Of a stretch of 42,244 bases of DNA, positions 6,992-15,980 are shown piece after piece. Where the stretch lies: positions 1-42,244 of the forward strand of contig JABHLN010000023.1 in NCBI GenBank assembly GCA_018693105.1. The letters are read 5' to 3'. This DNA comes from Desulfobacterales bacterium. Its GTDB lineage: Bacteria > Desulfobacterota > Desulfobacteria > Desulfobacterales > SURF-7. A program made the translations under genes and the position numbers. The notes beneath the pieces are model-generated. The model saw only the letters and a list, made by a program, of their open reading frames with translations, did no database searches and had not been told where the DNA came from. Numbering within the stretch: position 1 is the first letter of the stretch; each line of letters begins with the position of its first letter.

Positions 6992-8344
6992 TCATTTAGA
7001 AGCACCTTCTTTATTTATCCCGTATTTTTCGATCTTGTTATAAAGGGTTTGCCTGTCGATTGACAGGTCGCGAGCTGTTCGGCTTATATTCCAGTTATTT
7101 TCCTTAAGAATATTTTCAATATGTACTTTTTCCATTTGTTTTAATGCTTTGGGGAGAGCAGCAGCAGGAGCATTTTGTGAGAAAGGAAGATCGTCTATTG
7201 TAATTTCATTGCTTCTGCCTATAACAAGAGCTCTTTCAATAACATTCTCAAGTTCCCTAACATTTCCGGGCCAGTCGTAGGTTTCCAGTAATTTGATTGC
7301 AGAGGGCGCAATCTTTTTTCTTTCAATATTAATTTCAATACAGAATTTTTTAACAAATGCTTTAGCAAGGAGTTGAATGTCTTCTTTCCGGTCTCTTAAA
7401 GGAGGCAGGTGAATGGAAATAACATTCAAGCGGTAATACAGATCTTCCCTGAACCTTTTATCTTTGATTGCTTTCTGAAGATCTCTATTTGTTGCGGTTA
7501 TGATACGTGCATCCATATCTATTAAGTCATGTCCGCCTACACGCCTGAATTCTTTATTTTGAAGAACCCTCAACAGGTCTACCTGGGTTTTTAAGCTGAT
7601 ATCACCGATTTCATCAAGAAAAAGTGTTCCGTTATCAGCCATTTCAAAACGGCCTTTTTTTGTATGTTCAGCACCCGTGAATGCTCCTTTTTCATATCCG
7701 AAAAGTTCACTTTCAAGCAGGGTTTCCGGAAGAGCTCCACAATTGACAGCAATAAAAGGTAAATAACAGCGCTTGCTGTTTCCGTGAATAGCCTGGGCAA
7801 CCAGCTCCTTCCCGGTTCCGCTTTCACCTGAAACAAGAATAGTTGAATCTGTTGGCGCTACTCTTGAAATAAGGTCAAACACTTCCTGCATTGCATCACT
7901 TTTACCGATTATTTCGTCATACTGACTTTTTTCCTCCAATTGTTGACGGAGCAGAATGTTTTCCATTATCAGTTCATTATGAGAAACAATCTTTTTAATC
8001 TGTAATTCAATCTCATCAGGATCAAAAGGTTTGACCAGGTAATCAAAAGCACCCATCTTGATTGCCTTTACCGCTGTATCGATAGTTGCAAATGCGGTCA
8101 TCATTATTATTTCAGAATCAGGACTTACCGCCTTTATTTTTTCCATTGCCTCGATGCCATCCATTTCAGGCATTTTCAGATCAAGGAGAATAATATCCCA
8201 GTTTTGTTCTTCTACAATGGAGACAGCTTCCAGGCCGTTAACTGCAAGGCCGACTTCATATCCATCCTCCATGAGCCAGTCCTTTAAGCTTTCACGAATG
8301 GCAGCCTCATCATCGACAACAAGAATTCTGGTTTTACCTGTCAT
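6992..8344 (-). CDS. Sigma-54-dependent NtrC/AtoC-type response regulator
   Basis: 450 residues in three parts. The receiver domain has acidic D11/D12, phosphoacceptor D55 ([11 protein letters not shown]) and the KPFDPDE switch Lys. The AAA+ domain has Walker A GESGTGKE, the sigma-54 contact loop GAFTGA, Walker B LFLDEIGD and GNVREL. The C-terminal Fis-type helix-turn-helix is [26 protein letters not shown] is intact, so it should activate sigma-54 promoters when phosphorylated. It lies 61 nt after the histidine kinase gene and is its obvious partner. The nearest sigma-54 promoter match is at 6129-6145, before the GcvH-like gene. Confidence 0.93.
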   Translation of the reverse strand: MTGKTRILVVDDEAAIRESLKDWLMEDGYEVGLAVNGLEAVSIVEEQNWDIILLDLKMPEMDGIEAMEKIKAVSPDSEIIMMTAFATIDTAVKAIKMGAFDYLVKPFDPDEIELQIKKIVSHNELIMENILLRQQLEEKSQYDEIIGKSDAMQEVFDLISRVAPTDSTILVSGESGTGKELVAQAIHGNSKRCYLPFIAVNCGALPETLLESELFGYEKGAFTGAEHTKKGRFEMADNGTLFLDEIGDISLKTQVDLLRVLQNKEFRRVGGHDLIDMDARIITATNRDLQKAIKDKRFREDLYYRLNVISIHLPPLRDRKEDIQLLAKAFVKKFCIEINIERKKIAPSAIKLLETYDWPGNVRELENVIERALVIGRSNEITIDDLPFSQNAPAAALPKALKQMEKVHIENILKENNWNISRTARDLSIDRQTLYNKIEKYGINKEGASK

Positions 8345-8405
8345 TATCAGGTTCCTCCGATATTTTGATTTTTATATACGGTACTTATTTTATTTACGAT
8401 TCAGA

Positions 8406-10463
8406 TCAGGCAACCGGAAGGCGGACGTAAAATGAGCTGCCTTTTCCTATCTCTGTTTCGAGTTCAATTGAACCGTTATGTTTTGTAATTATCCCATATA
8501 CAACCGAAAGACCAAGGCCGACGCCTTTACCTTCCTCTTTAGTTGTAAAAAAAGGCTCGAATATATTTTTTTTGTCTTTTTCGGCAATTCCGGACCCTGT
8601 ATCTGAAATAACAACTTCCAGAAGATTTTCATTCTTAAGGTGCCTTGAGGAAATGGTCATTACTCCCCCTGCATTCATGGATTCGGAAGCGTTACTTAAA
8701 AGATTCAGTAATGCTTGTTGAATCTGCCTGAAATCGCAGCTGACCATTGGAAGATCAGGTTGAATATTTTGTTCCAGCCTGATCCCTCTAATCTCAAGAT
8801 CATGATAAATAAGTGTAAGTGACTTATTAATAATATCCATTATATCATGTATGCCGATAGAAATTTTTGACTGTCTTGAAAAGGCAAGAAGGTTCTTTAC
8901 TATTTCGCCGCATCTTGCCGTTTCCGACTCCATTGTGTCCAGGTAACGTGAAATGTCTTCGATTCTGTCTTCTGAAAAGCGCTTCTTTTTGATTAGTTTT
9001 ATCATCAACCTTATATATGTGAGAACAGCAGCAAGAGGATTATTTATTTCATGGGCAATTGTTGCGGCAAGTTTTCCAAGAGATGATAGTTTCTCAACTC
9101 TGATAATCTGTTCCTGGGCGTTTTTTAATTTTTCATAGGCACTTTTCACATTTTCATAAAGATTTGCATTATCAACCGCCATTCCTATCTGGTTACCTAT
9201 GGCAGATAGAAAATCCACATAGTCTTTTGAAAAAACAAATTCAGAATGACTTGATACGCACATTACTCCCAGATTGTTTTCCTTTGAAATAAGAGGGATA
9301 TAAACAGTTGACTGGAGACCTTCTTCAATAAATGCATCAACATAAGGGTCTTCTGACTGCAGAATATTATCTACAACCATTGTTTCTCCTGTAAATACTG
9401 TCTGACCAAGAAGGCCGTCTTCAACCTTGCGGTGTTTCATGTATGTCTTATTTGTGAATTTTTTTGACAGCCCTTTTTGTGCTGTAAGGTTCAGGAATTC
9501 TTTTTTTTCATCAAGCAGATATATCCGGACACTGTCGGAACCGAGGATTTCAATTATTTTGTCTATTGTGCTGTTTAAAACTTCATCAAGGTCCAGGCTG
9601 CTGCTGACTTTTGTAGATACAGCATTTAAGGTTTGAAGCCTGATATTTTGTTTTTCAATCTGTATTTGTGAGTGTTTACTTTTTGTTATATCCCTTATTA
9701 TAAAAACTAATCCACTATTATGGCCGTTCGAGTCCGGGATTACGCTGGAGGTAACAAGGACATCAATAGAGCTGACATCATCTATAATGACCCTCATTTC
9801 GAAATCTGTCACAAAACCGTTTTGTGATATTTTCTCATTGAACCTGACCAGGTCTTCATCGTTCTCAAAAAGAGAAGTTGCAGACTCAAGATATAGCAGA
9901 TCTTCTTTAGATTTTTTTAGTAATTTAATGCCGGCCTGATTTATTTCAACAATTTTACCTTTTGGATCAGTGAGCATAATTGCGTCAAGTGAACGTTCAA
10001 ATATGGTCCTGTATTTTTCTTCGGATTTTTGTATTTCATCAAGCCTGTCAACAAGTGAATTATGGAGTACTGTTTTATTATTAAATTTCTCTTCAAGATA
10101 TTTTTTTTCAGTTATATCTGTTGCTGTTTCCAAAACATAAGATATGTTGCCGTCATCACTTATTACCGGTGTGGACCTGACCTGCATTAACGCTTCTTTA
10201 CCATTTTTCATTAAGACGGTTTCTTCACTCTGGTGAACTTTCCCGTCTGCAAATGATTTTTCAACAGGGCAATTTTCGCATTTTTCGTCCCTTTTCTTCC
10301 AGATTTTATAACATTTGTCACCAGGGGATATGTCAAACTCCTTTTTGAAAAGATTGTTTGCCATTATAACCTGAAAATCCTTGTTTATGGCTATTACATA
10401 ATCTGTAACACTTTGGACAAGGGCATCAAAATCTTTTGATTTCTGGAAATTGTTTTTGCTCAT
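8406..10463 (-). CDS. PAS-PAS-GAF sensor histidine kinase with Cys-rich first PAS
   Basis: 685 residues with no transmembrane segment, so a cytoplasmic sensor. An N-terminal PAS domain (about 10-115) contains CYKIWKKRDEKCENCP, a Cys cluster typical of a PAS subset in anaerobes. A second PAS (about 145-260), a GAF domain (about 275-430), a HisKA dimerisation helix with phosphoacceptor H471 (IAHEINNPLAAV) and an HATPase_c domain (N-box LLNLLSNASESM, DTGSGIAEKD, GVGLGLSVVYGI) follow. The cluster may sense redox state or metal, which is inference. It is transcribed away from the hdr operon and sits directly upstream of its cognate regulator. Confidence 0.9.
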   Translation of the reverse strand: MSKNNFQKSKDFDALVQSVTDYVIAINKDFQVIMANNLFKKEFDISPGDKCYKIWKKRDEKCENCPVEKSFADGKVHQSEETVLMKNGKEALMQVRSTPVISDDGNISYVLETATDITEKKYLEEKFNNKTVLHNSLVDRLDEIQKSEEKYRTIFERSLDAIMLTDPKGKIVEINQAGIKLLKKSKEDLLYLESATSLFENDEDLVRFNEKISQNGFVTDFEMRVIIDDVSSIDVLVTSSVIPDSNGHNSGLVFIIRDITKSKHSQIQIEKQNIRLQTLNAVSTKVSSSLDLDEVLNSTIDKIIEILGSDSVRIYLLDEKKEFLNLTAQKGLSKKFTNKTYMKHRKVEDGLLGQTVFTGETMVVDNILQSEDPYVDAFIEEGLQSTVYIPLISKENNLGVMCVSSHSEFVFSKDYVDFLSAIGNQIGMAVDNANLYENVKSAYEKLKNAQEQIIRVEKLSSLGKLAATIAHEINNPLAAVLTYIRLMIKLIKKKRFSEDRIEDISRYLDTMESETARCGEIVKNLLAFSRQSKISIGIHDIMDIINKSLTLIYHDLEIRGIRLEQNIQPDLPMVSCDFRQIQQALLNLLSNASESMNAGGVMTISSRHLKNENLLEVVISDTGSGIAEKDKKNIFEPFFTTKEEGKGVGLGLSVVYGIITKHNGSIELETEIGKGSSFYVRLPVA

Positions 10464-10566
10464 AGTTTAAACTCAACAACTCAATAAAAGACTGAATAAC
10501 AAAAATGTTATATTAAAATAGAACTAATAATATATATCTCAACCGCTTGGCAATAGAGAAAAGAAA

Positions 10567-10588
10567 TATCCATATTTGAATATGGATA
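10567..10588. promoter_or_regulatory. Operator-like palindrome in the kinase-hdrA1 intergenic region
   Basis: A perfect 10-bp inverted repeat (arm TATCCATATT) with a 2-bp centre, 25 bp upstream of the hdr operon -35 element and between divergent genes. It may bind a dimeric regulator. It has no T-run, so it is not a terminator. Confidence 0.4.
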
Positions 10589-10612
10589 CCCTGCATCACC
10601 ATGAAAAATTTC

Positions 10613-10641
10613 TTGACATAAAAAGGCTGTTCTAATACCCT
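10613..10641 (+). promoter_or_regulatory. Candidate promoter of the hdr-met operon
   Basis: A consensus -35 TTGACA (10613-10618) is followed after 17 bp by a weak -10 TACCCT (10636-10641), about 70 bp before the hdrA1 ATG. The weak -10 suggests help from an activator. No sigma-54 match is visible here. Confidence 0.4.
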
Positions 10642-10710
10642 ATCAAATTGCATTTATTTCCCGATTTTTTATTATATTGGAAATTCGGTTTTTTTTATGA
10701 GGAGCAAATA

Positions 10711-13700
10711 ATGGAAGTTAAGAAGGATAAAAATATTCAGGGAGCCGTTATGGTTGTTGGTAGCGGTATTGCCGGCATGCAGTCGGCCCTTGATTTAGCG
10801 GACTCAGGGTTTTACGTTCATCTTGTGGAAAAGTCTCCGGCAATTGGGGGTATAATGGCCCAGCTGGATAAAACTTTTCCGACCAATGATTGTGCTATGT
10901 GAGTTATCTCACCTAAACTGGTCGAGGTCGGCCGGCACATTAATATTGAACTTCATACCTGTTCGGATATTGAAAACATAGATGGAGAACAGGGGAATTT
11001 TCAGGTAAAGCTTAATAAAAACCCTCGTTATATAGATCCTGATAAATGTACCGCATGCGGCGACTGTGCCGATGTCTGTCCCGTAGAAAGACCAAGCGAG
11101 TACGACATGGAACTGATCAACAGGAAAGCGGTATTCAAACCTTACGCACAGGCAATTCCCAGCAGTTTTGCGATAGAAAAACTCGATACGGCTCCATGTA
11201 GAAAGGCATGTCCAGCAAACCTGAACGTCCAGGGTTATGTGGCCATGGTCAAAAAAGGTAAATACAGGGAAGCTGTTGAAATAATAATGGAAGACTTGCC
11301 GTTTCCCGGTATTTTAGGCAGAGTTTGTCCACACAAGTGTGAACAAAGCTGTCGACGCATTGAAACCGATAGTGCCATTTCAATTAGAGAGCTTAAAAGG
11401 GTTGCTGCAGATAATGTAAACCTGAGTGACATTCCGGTACCTGAAATAAAACCAAAAGATAAAAAAATTGCAATAATCGGTTCGGGACCTGCCGGACTTA
11501 CCGCTGCATATTTCCTTGCCATGGAAGGCTATAAGGTAAGTGTATATGAATCAATGCCCGAAACCGGCGGTATGATGAGGTATGGAATACCTGAGCATCG
11601 ACTGCCGAGAAAGGTGCTTGATAACGAGATTGAAAATTTAAAACGCTTTGGCGTTGAAATTCATACGAATACATCTATTGGAAAAGATCTGTCTTTACAG
11701 GATCTTCGCGATCACGGTGCAGATGCTGTTTTTCTTGCGGTGGGAGCATGGAAGAGTCTTAAGCTCAGAATTCCGGGAGAAGAATCTGAAGGTGTATCTG
11801 ATGTTACATCCTTTTTGAAAGAGGTTCATCTTGGAAATCTCAAAAAGGTCACAGGCAAGGTCGTAGTTATAGGTGGCGGCCATTCAGCCCTTGACGGAGC
11901 TCGTGTTGCTCTTAGACTTGGAGCTGATGAGGCACATATTATCTACCGTCGTTCACGTGCGGAAATGCTTGCCGAGCCGGAAGAGGTTGAAGAGGCTGAA
12001 AAGGAAGGGGTAAAGATTCATATACTTACCGCTCCTGTTTCGATTTCTGATAATAACGGAAAAGTTTCCGGAATTGAATGTATTAAAACCGAACTCACAG
12101 AACCTGATTCCAGTGGAAGGCGCAAACCTGTACCGGTTGAAGGATCAAATTATATAATAGATGCCGACCATATTATTCCTGCCATCGGCCAGGAACCGGA
12201 GATTGACTTTATCTCTGATACCGGTATCGAGGTAAATAAATGGAATCTTCTGAAAGTTAATGAAGAAACCCTCCAGACAAATGAGTCCTGGGTATTTGCA
12301 GGTGGTGATGCAATAACCGGCCCTGCGACTGTTATTGAAGCTGTTGAAGCCGGGAAAAGAGCTGCCGGCTATATATCAAAATATATTGAAGGTGAAGAAC
12401 TGCCAAAAGAATGGCAGGAAGAGCCTCCCATGGGAACGGACTGGGCTGATATCCGGGAAAATGAGCCTGTGAAAAAGCGAATGCAGGTTCCAACTCTTGA
12501 TATTGAAAAAAGACTTTCAAGTTTTGACGAAGTTGCTCTTTGTGTTGATGGCGAGACAGCAACATCTGAAGCAGAAAGATGTCTTGACTGTGGCGGATGT
12601 TGTGAATGTTATCAATGTGTTCCATCCTGTAAAGCTGAAGCCATTACAGCAGAAACCCATGGTCAGCAGAACGAAACGGTTACCATTAATGTCGGGTCGG
12701 TTGTTCTGACACCGGGGCTTGAACCTTTTGATCCATCAGGTAGTGACACATATAAGCTTGATGAATTCCCCAATGTTGTAACCAGTCTTGAATTTGAGAG
12801 AATGCTCTCTGCCAGCGGCCCTACCGCAGGGCATGTAACCCGGCCATCTGACCACAAGGAGCCTGAAAAAATAGCCTGGCTTCAGTGTGTCGGCTCAAGG
12901 GATCTGAACAGATGTGATAATGAATACTGTTCTGCAGTATGCTGTATGTATGCTGTTAAAGAAGCGGTAATTGCCAAGGAACATATTGGGGAAAAATTTG
13001 AACCGTCGATCTTTTATATGGATATGCGTACTCATGGAAAAGATTTTGAGAAGTATTATGAACGTGCAAAATCTGACGGTGTAAGATTTGTAAGATCACG
13101 AGTTCATACTATCGACCAGGTAGATGATTCAGGAACTCTTAGTCTCAGGTACGCTACTGAAGCCGGTGATATAGAATATGAAGAGTTCGATATGGTGGTT
13201 CTTTCTGTAGGTATGGAGCCAACTGTATCGGCAACAGATCTTGCCGAAAAAATGGGTATTGAGTTGAATAACTTTAATTTTGCAAAAACCGATGCGCTTG
13301 CTCCGGTTTCAACTTCAAAACCCGGCGTATTTGTGGCCGGTGTTATTCAGGGCTGCAAGGATATTCCTCAGTCAGTTATGGAAGCAAGCGCTGCTGCCTG
13401 TTCAGCAGGTATCAGCATGGCATCTGCTCGTGGAACCCAGGTAAAAGAGAAAACGTTTCCGATTGAAAGTGAATTAAACGACGATGAACCCCGTATCGGA
13501 GTTTTTGTATGTAACTGCGGTGTGAATATTGGCGGTGTTGCCGATGTTCCTGCAATTGTTGAATATGCAAAGGATTTAGATGGGGTTGTTTACGTTGAAG
13601 AAAATCTTTTCTCCTGCAGTCAGGACACACAGGAAAAAATGATTGAAGTAATAAAGGAGCAGAAGCTTAATCGCCTGGTTGTTGCCGCATGTACTCCAAG

Positions 13701-15144
13701 AACTCATGAGCCTCTTTTCCAGGAAACAATCCGTAATGCCGGCATGAATCCTTATCTGTTTGAAATGGCTAATATAAGGAACCAGTGTACCTGGGTTCAT
13801 TCAGATGATAAGCAAATTGCTACCGAAAAATCCAGCGATCTTGTAAGAATGGCGGTTTCAAGAGCATCTCTGCTTGAGGCTATTCCGAAACTTTCAGTTG
13901 ATGTTAATTCATCAGTTCTTGTTGTAGGAGGAGGCGTTGCCGGAATGACTTCGGCATTAAGTCTTGCAGATCAGGGATTTTCAACGACAATAATTGAAAA
14001 ATCATCCGAGCTTGGCGGTTCGGCAAAAGATGTAATGAAGACATGGAGCGGCAGAGAGGTGCAGCCTTTCCTTTCCGATCTTGTCAGTAAAGTTGAAAAA
14101 CATTCCAATATTGATTTACTTCTCAGTGCTGAAGTAAAAAGTGCCTCAGGTTTTGTTGGAAACTTTGAAACTATTGTTACATCAAACGGCACAGAAAAAA
14201 CCGTACAACATGGTGTTGGTGTAATTGCCACAGGTGCTAAGGCAACTGAAACCGATGAATATCTCTACGGTAAAAATCCGAATGTGACACGCTGGCATGA
14301 CCTTGAAAACAATCCTGAAAAACTTAAAAATGCCGATACTGTTGCATTTATTCAATGTGTTGGATCGCGTGAAGAAAGCAGGCCCTATTGCTCAAGAATA
14401 TGCTGTACGGCCTCAGTCCAGCAGGCAATTTCAATAAAAGATGAGAAGCCGGATACGAATGTTTTTATTCTATACAGAGACATCAGAACATTCGGAGAAC
14501 GGGAACTGTTATACAGGGAAGCAAGAGAAAAAGGCGTTGTTTTCATAAGATATTCTGTTGAAAACAAACCTGTTGTTACAGAAGCCGGTGATGGTCTTGA
14601 AATTGAGGTGTTTGACCCTGTTCTTCAGCAGAATGTAACGATACAGACAGATATACTGAATCTTGCTACCGCAATTGAGCCGGTAGATACCGAGGATATC
14701 GCATCTATTTATAAGCTGCCTGTAAATGAAGAAAAATTCTTTATGGAAGCGCATGCAAAGCTTAGACCTGTGGATTTTGCAACTGAAGGGTTGTATGTCT
14801 GCGGTCTGGCTCATTATCCGAAATCTATTGATGAGAGTATCGCACAGGCAATGGCTGCAGCAGGTAGAGCTGCTACAGTTCTTTCGAAAGCATCTATAGA
14901 AGTTTCACCTCTGGTATCACAGGTCGATCAGGAAAAGTGCATAGGCTGCGGTCTTTGTGCTGAAGTATGCTGCTTCGGCGGAATTATACTTGATGAGGTT
15001 GAAGGAAAAGGGAAAAGAGCCTTTAATGTCCCGGCATCATGTAAGGGATGTGGACTATGTGCTTCTTCATGTCCACAGAAGGCTATCGATATGCTTCACT
15101 TCCGTGACGAACAGATAAAAGCGTCAATTAGTGCGGCAGTATAG
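10711..15144 (+). CDS. hdrA1: HdrA-like selenoprotein with inserted GltD/NfnB module (HdrL-type)
   Basis: 1477 residues read through TGA 10900-10902 as Sec64. The frame stays open on both sides, and [18 protein letters not shown] matches the HdrA motif that carries Cys or Sec. Order: HdrA FAD domain with Sec; [11 protein letters not shown] (113-123); a GltD/NfnB-type insertion from about 160 to 590, with [14 protein letters not shown] motif [14 protein letters not shown] near 252 and NAD(P)H motif [16 protein letters not shown] near 384; [13 protein letters not shown] at 624; a second HdrA module ([10 protein letters not shown] at 928, [11 protein letters not shown] at 1069); and two C-terminal ferredoxin motifs (1410, 1444). 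The second HdrA module lacks the Cys/Sec motif. GAGGAG precedes the ATG. HdrA flavins bifurcate electrons, and the insertion suggests NAD(P)H as donor or acceptor. First gene of the operon. Roles are inferred from homology. Confidence 0.93.
10918..10935 (+). promoter_or_regulatory. SECIS-like hairpin for hdrA1 Sec64
   Basis: CTGGTCG / loop AGGT / CGGCCGG forms a 7-bp stem with two G-U pairs, its loop about 22 nt after the TGA. The loop contains GG, as in bacterial SECIS elements. The same 44 nt, including the TGA, recur in hdrA2. The stem codons are far richer in GC than their surroundings. Confidence 0.7.
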
Positions 15145-15221
15145 AGATATTAATAATTGAGTTTTTTCCTCTGCGTTTTTGCAGATGGTTTGATTACATT
15201 TAAATTTTTTGAGGTGTTAAA

Positions 15222-15971
15222 ATGGCAGATTTTGAGCCAAAAATTGTTGCTTTTCTTTGCAACTGGTGTGCATATGCCGGGGCTGACCTGGCAGGTGTAT
15301 CACGCATGCAATATCCGGCTAACCTGAGAACGGTTCGAGTCATGTGCTCCGGTCGTGTTGATCCGTCGTTTATCGTAAAGGCTTTTAAGGAGGGCTGTGA
15401 TGCTGCTCTGGTAGCCGGCTGACATTTTGGTGACTGTCATTACCTGGAAGGTAATATTCAAGCCGACAAGAAAATCAGAGTGACTCAGAAACTGCTTGAG
15501 ATGGCAGGGATCGGAAAAGACCGGCTCCATCTTGCATGGGTGTCATCAGCTGAAGCCCAGCGTTTTACCGAGGTTGCCGTTTCCGTTACTGAATCTGCAA
15601 AGGCTCAGGGTAAGCTTGATTCTAAAGCCTTAAAAATGGAGCTGGAAGCTGCCGAAATGACACTTGATGGTGAAACCGTAAGATGGCTTGTAGGAAAAGA
15701 GATAAAGATTACGAGCAAAGGTGACGTTTACGGTCGAAAGTGGGATGTTGAAACATATGAAGAGATTCTGGACGATATCCTTGAAAGAGAGTTTCAGAAA
15801 AATCTTATCTATCTGGCAATAAAAGAAGGTTCTGCCTCGGTTAGAGATATAAGCAATAAAACCGGGCTTGAATTACTGCGGGTTTCATATCTTCTTGCAG
15901 ATCTTGAACATACAAACAGGGTGGAGTTTACCGGTATGGAAGACAGCAAACCCGCATTTGCAGCTTTATAA
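15222..15971 (+). CDS. mvhD1: MvhD-like iron-sulfur subunit, selenoprotein with C-terminal extension
   Basis: 249 residues read through TGA 15420-15422 as Sec67. Residues 1-140 match MvhD/VhuD, the [2Fe-2S] subunit that passes electrons into HdrA. The first motif is [15 protein letters not shown], then RVMCSGRVD, then AGU-HFGDCHY, so Sec replaces the Cys of the family GCHxGDCHY motif. Residues about 150-249 are an extra domain absent from typical MvhD proteins of about 140 residues; the segment [20 protein letters not shown] reads like a winged helix. GAGGTG precedes the ATG. It lies 77 nt after hdrA1 and 9 nt before hdrA2. The function of the extension is unknown. Confidence 0.9.
15439..15455 (+). 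promoter_or_regulatory. SECIS-like hairpin for mvhD1 Sec67
   Basis: A perfect 6-bp stem ATTACC / loop TGGAA / GGTAAT, with the loop about 23 nt after the TGA and GG in the loop. It is shorter and more AT-rich than the others. Confidence 0.6.
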
Positions 15972-15980
15972 GGAGTTATA

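Noticed and set aside
6976-7005. GTG start for the archaemetzincin overlapping the regulator gene
   Set aside because: The ATG at 6975 has TGAGG five bases upstream and gives a protein start typical of the family.
10900-10902. In-frame TGA in hdrA1 (and the five similar TGA codons) as evidence of pseudogenes or sequencing errors
   Set aside because: All six are single TGA codons at conserved Cys positions, with the frame intact on both sides and a hairpin downstream; decay or error would also give TAA, TAG and frameshifts.
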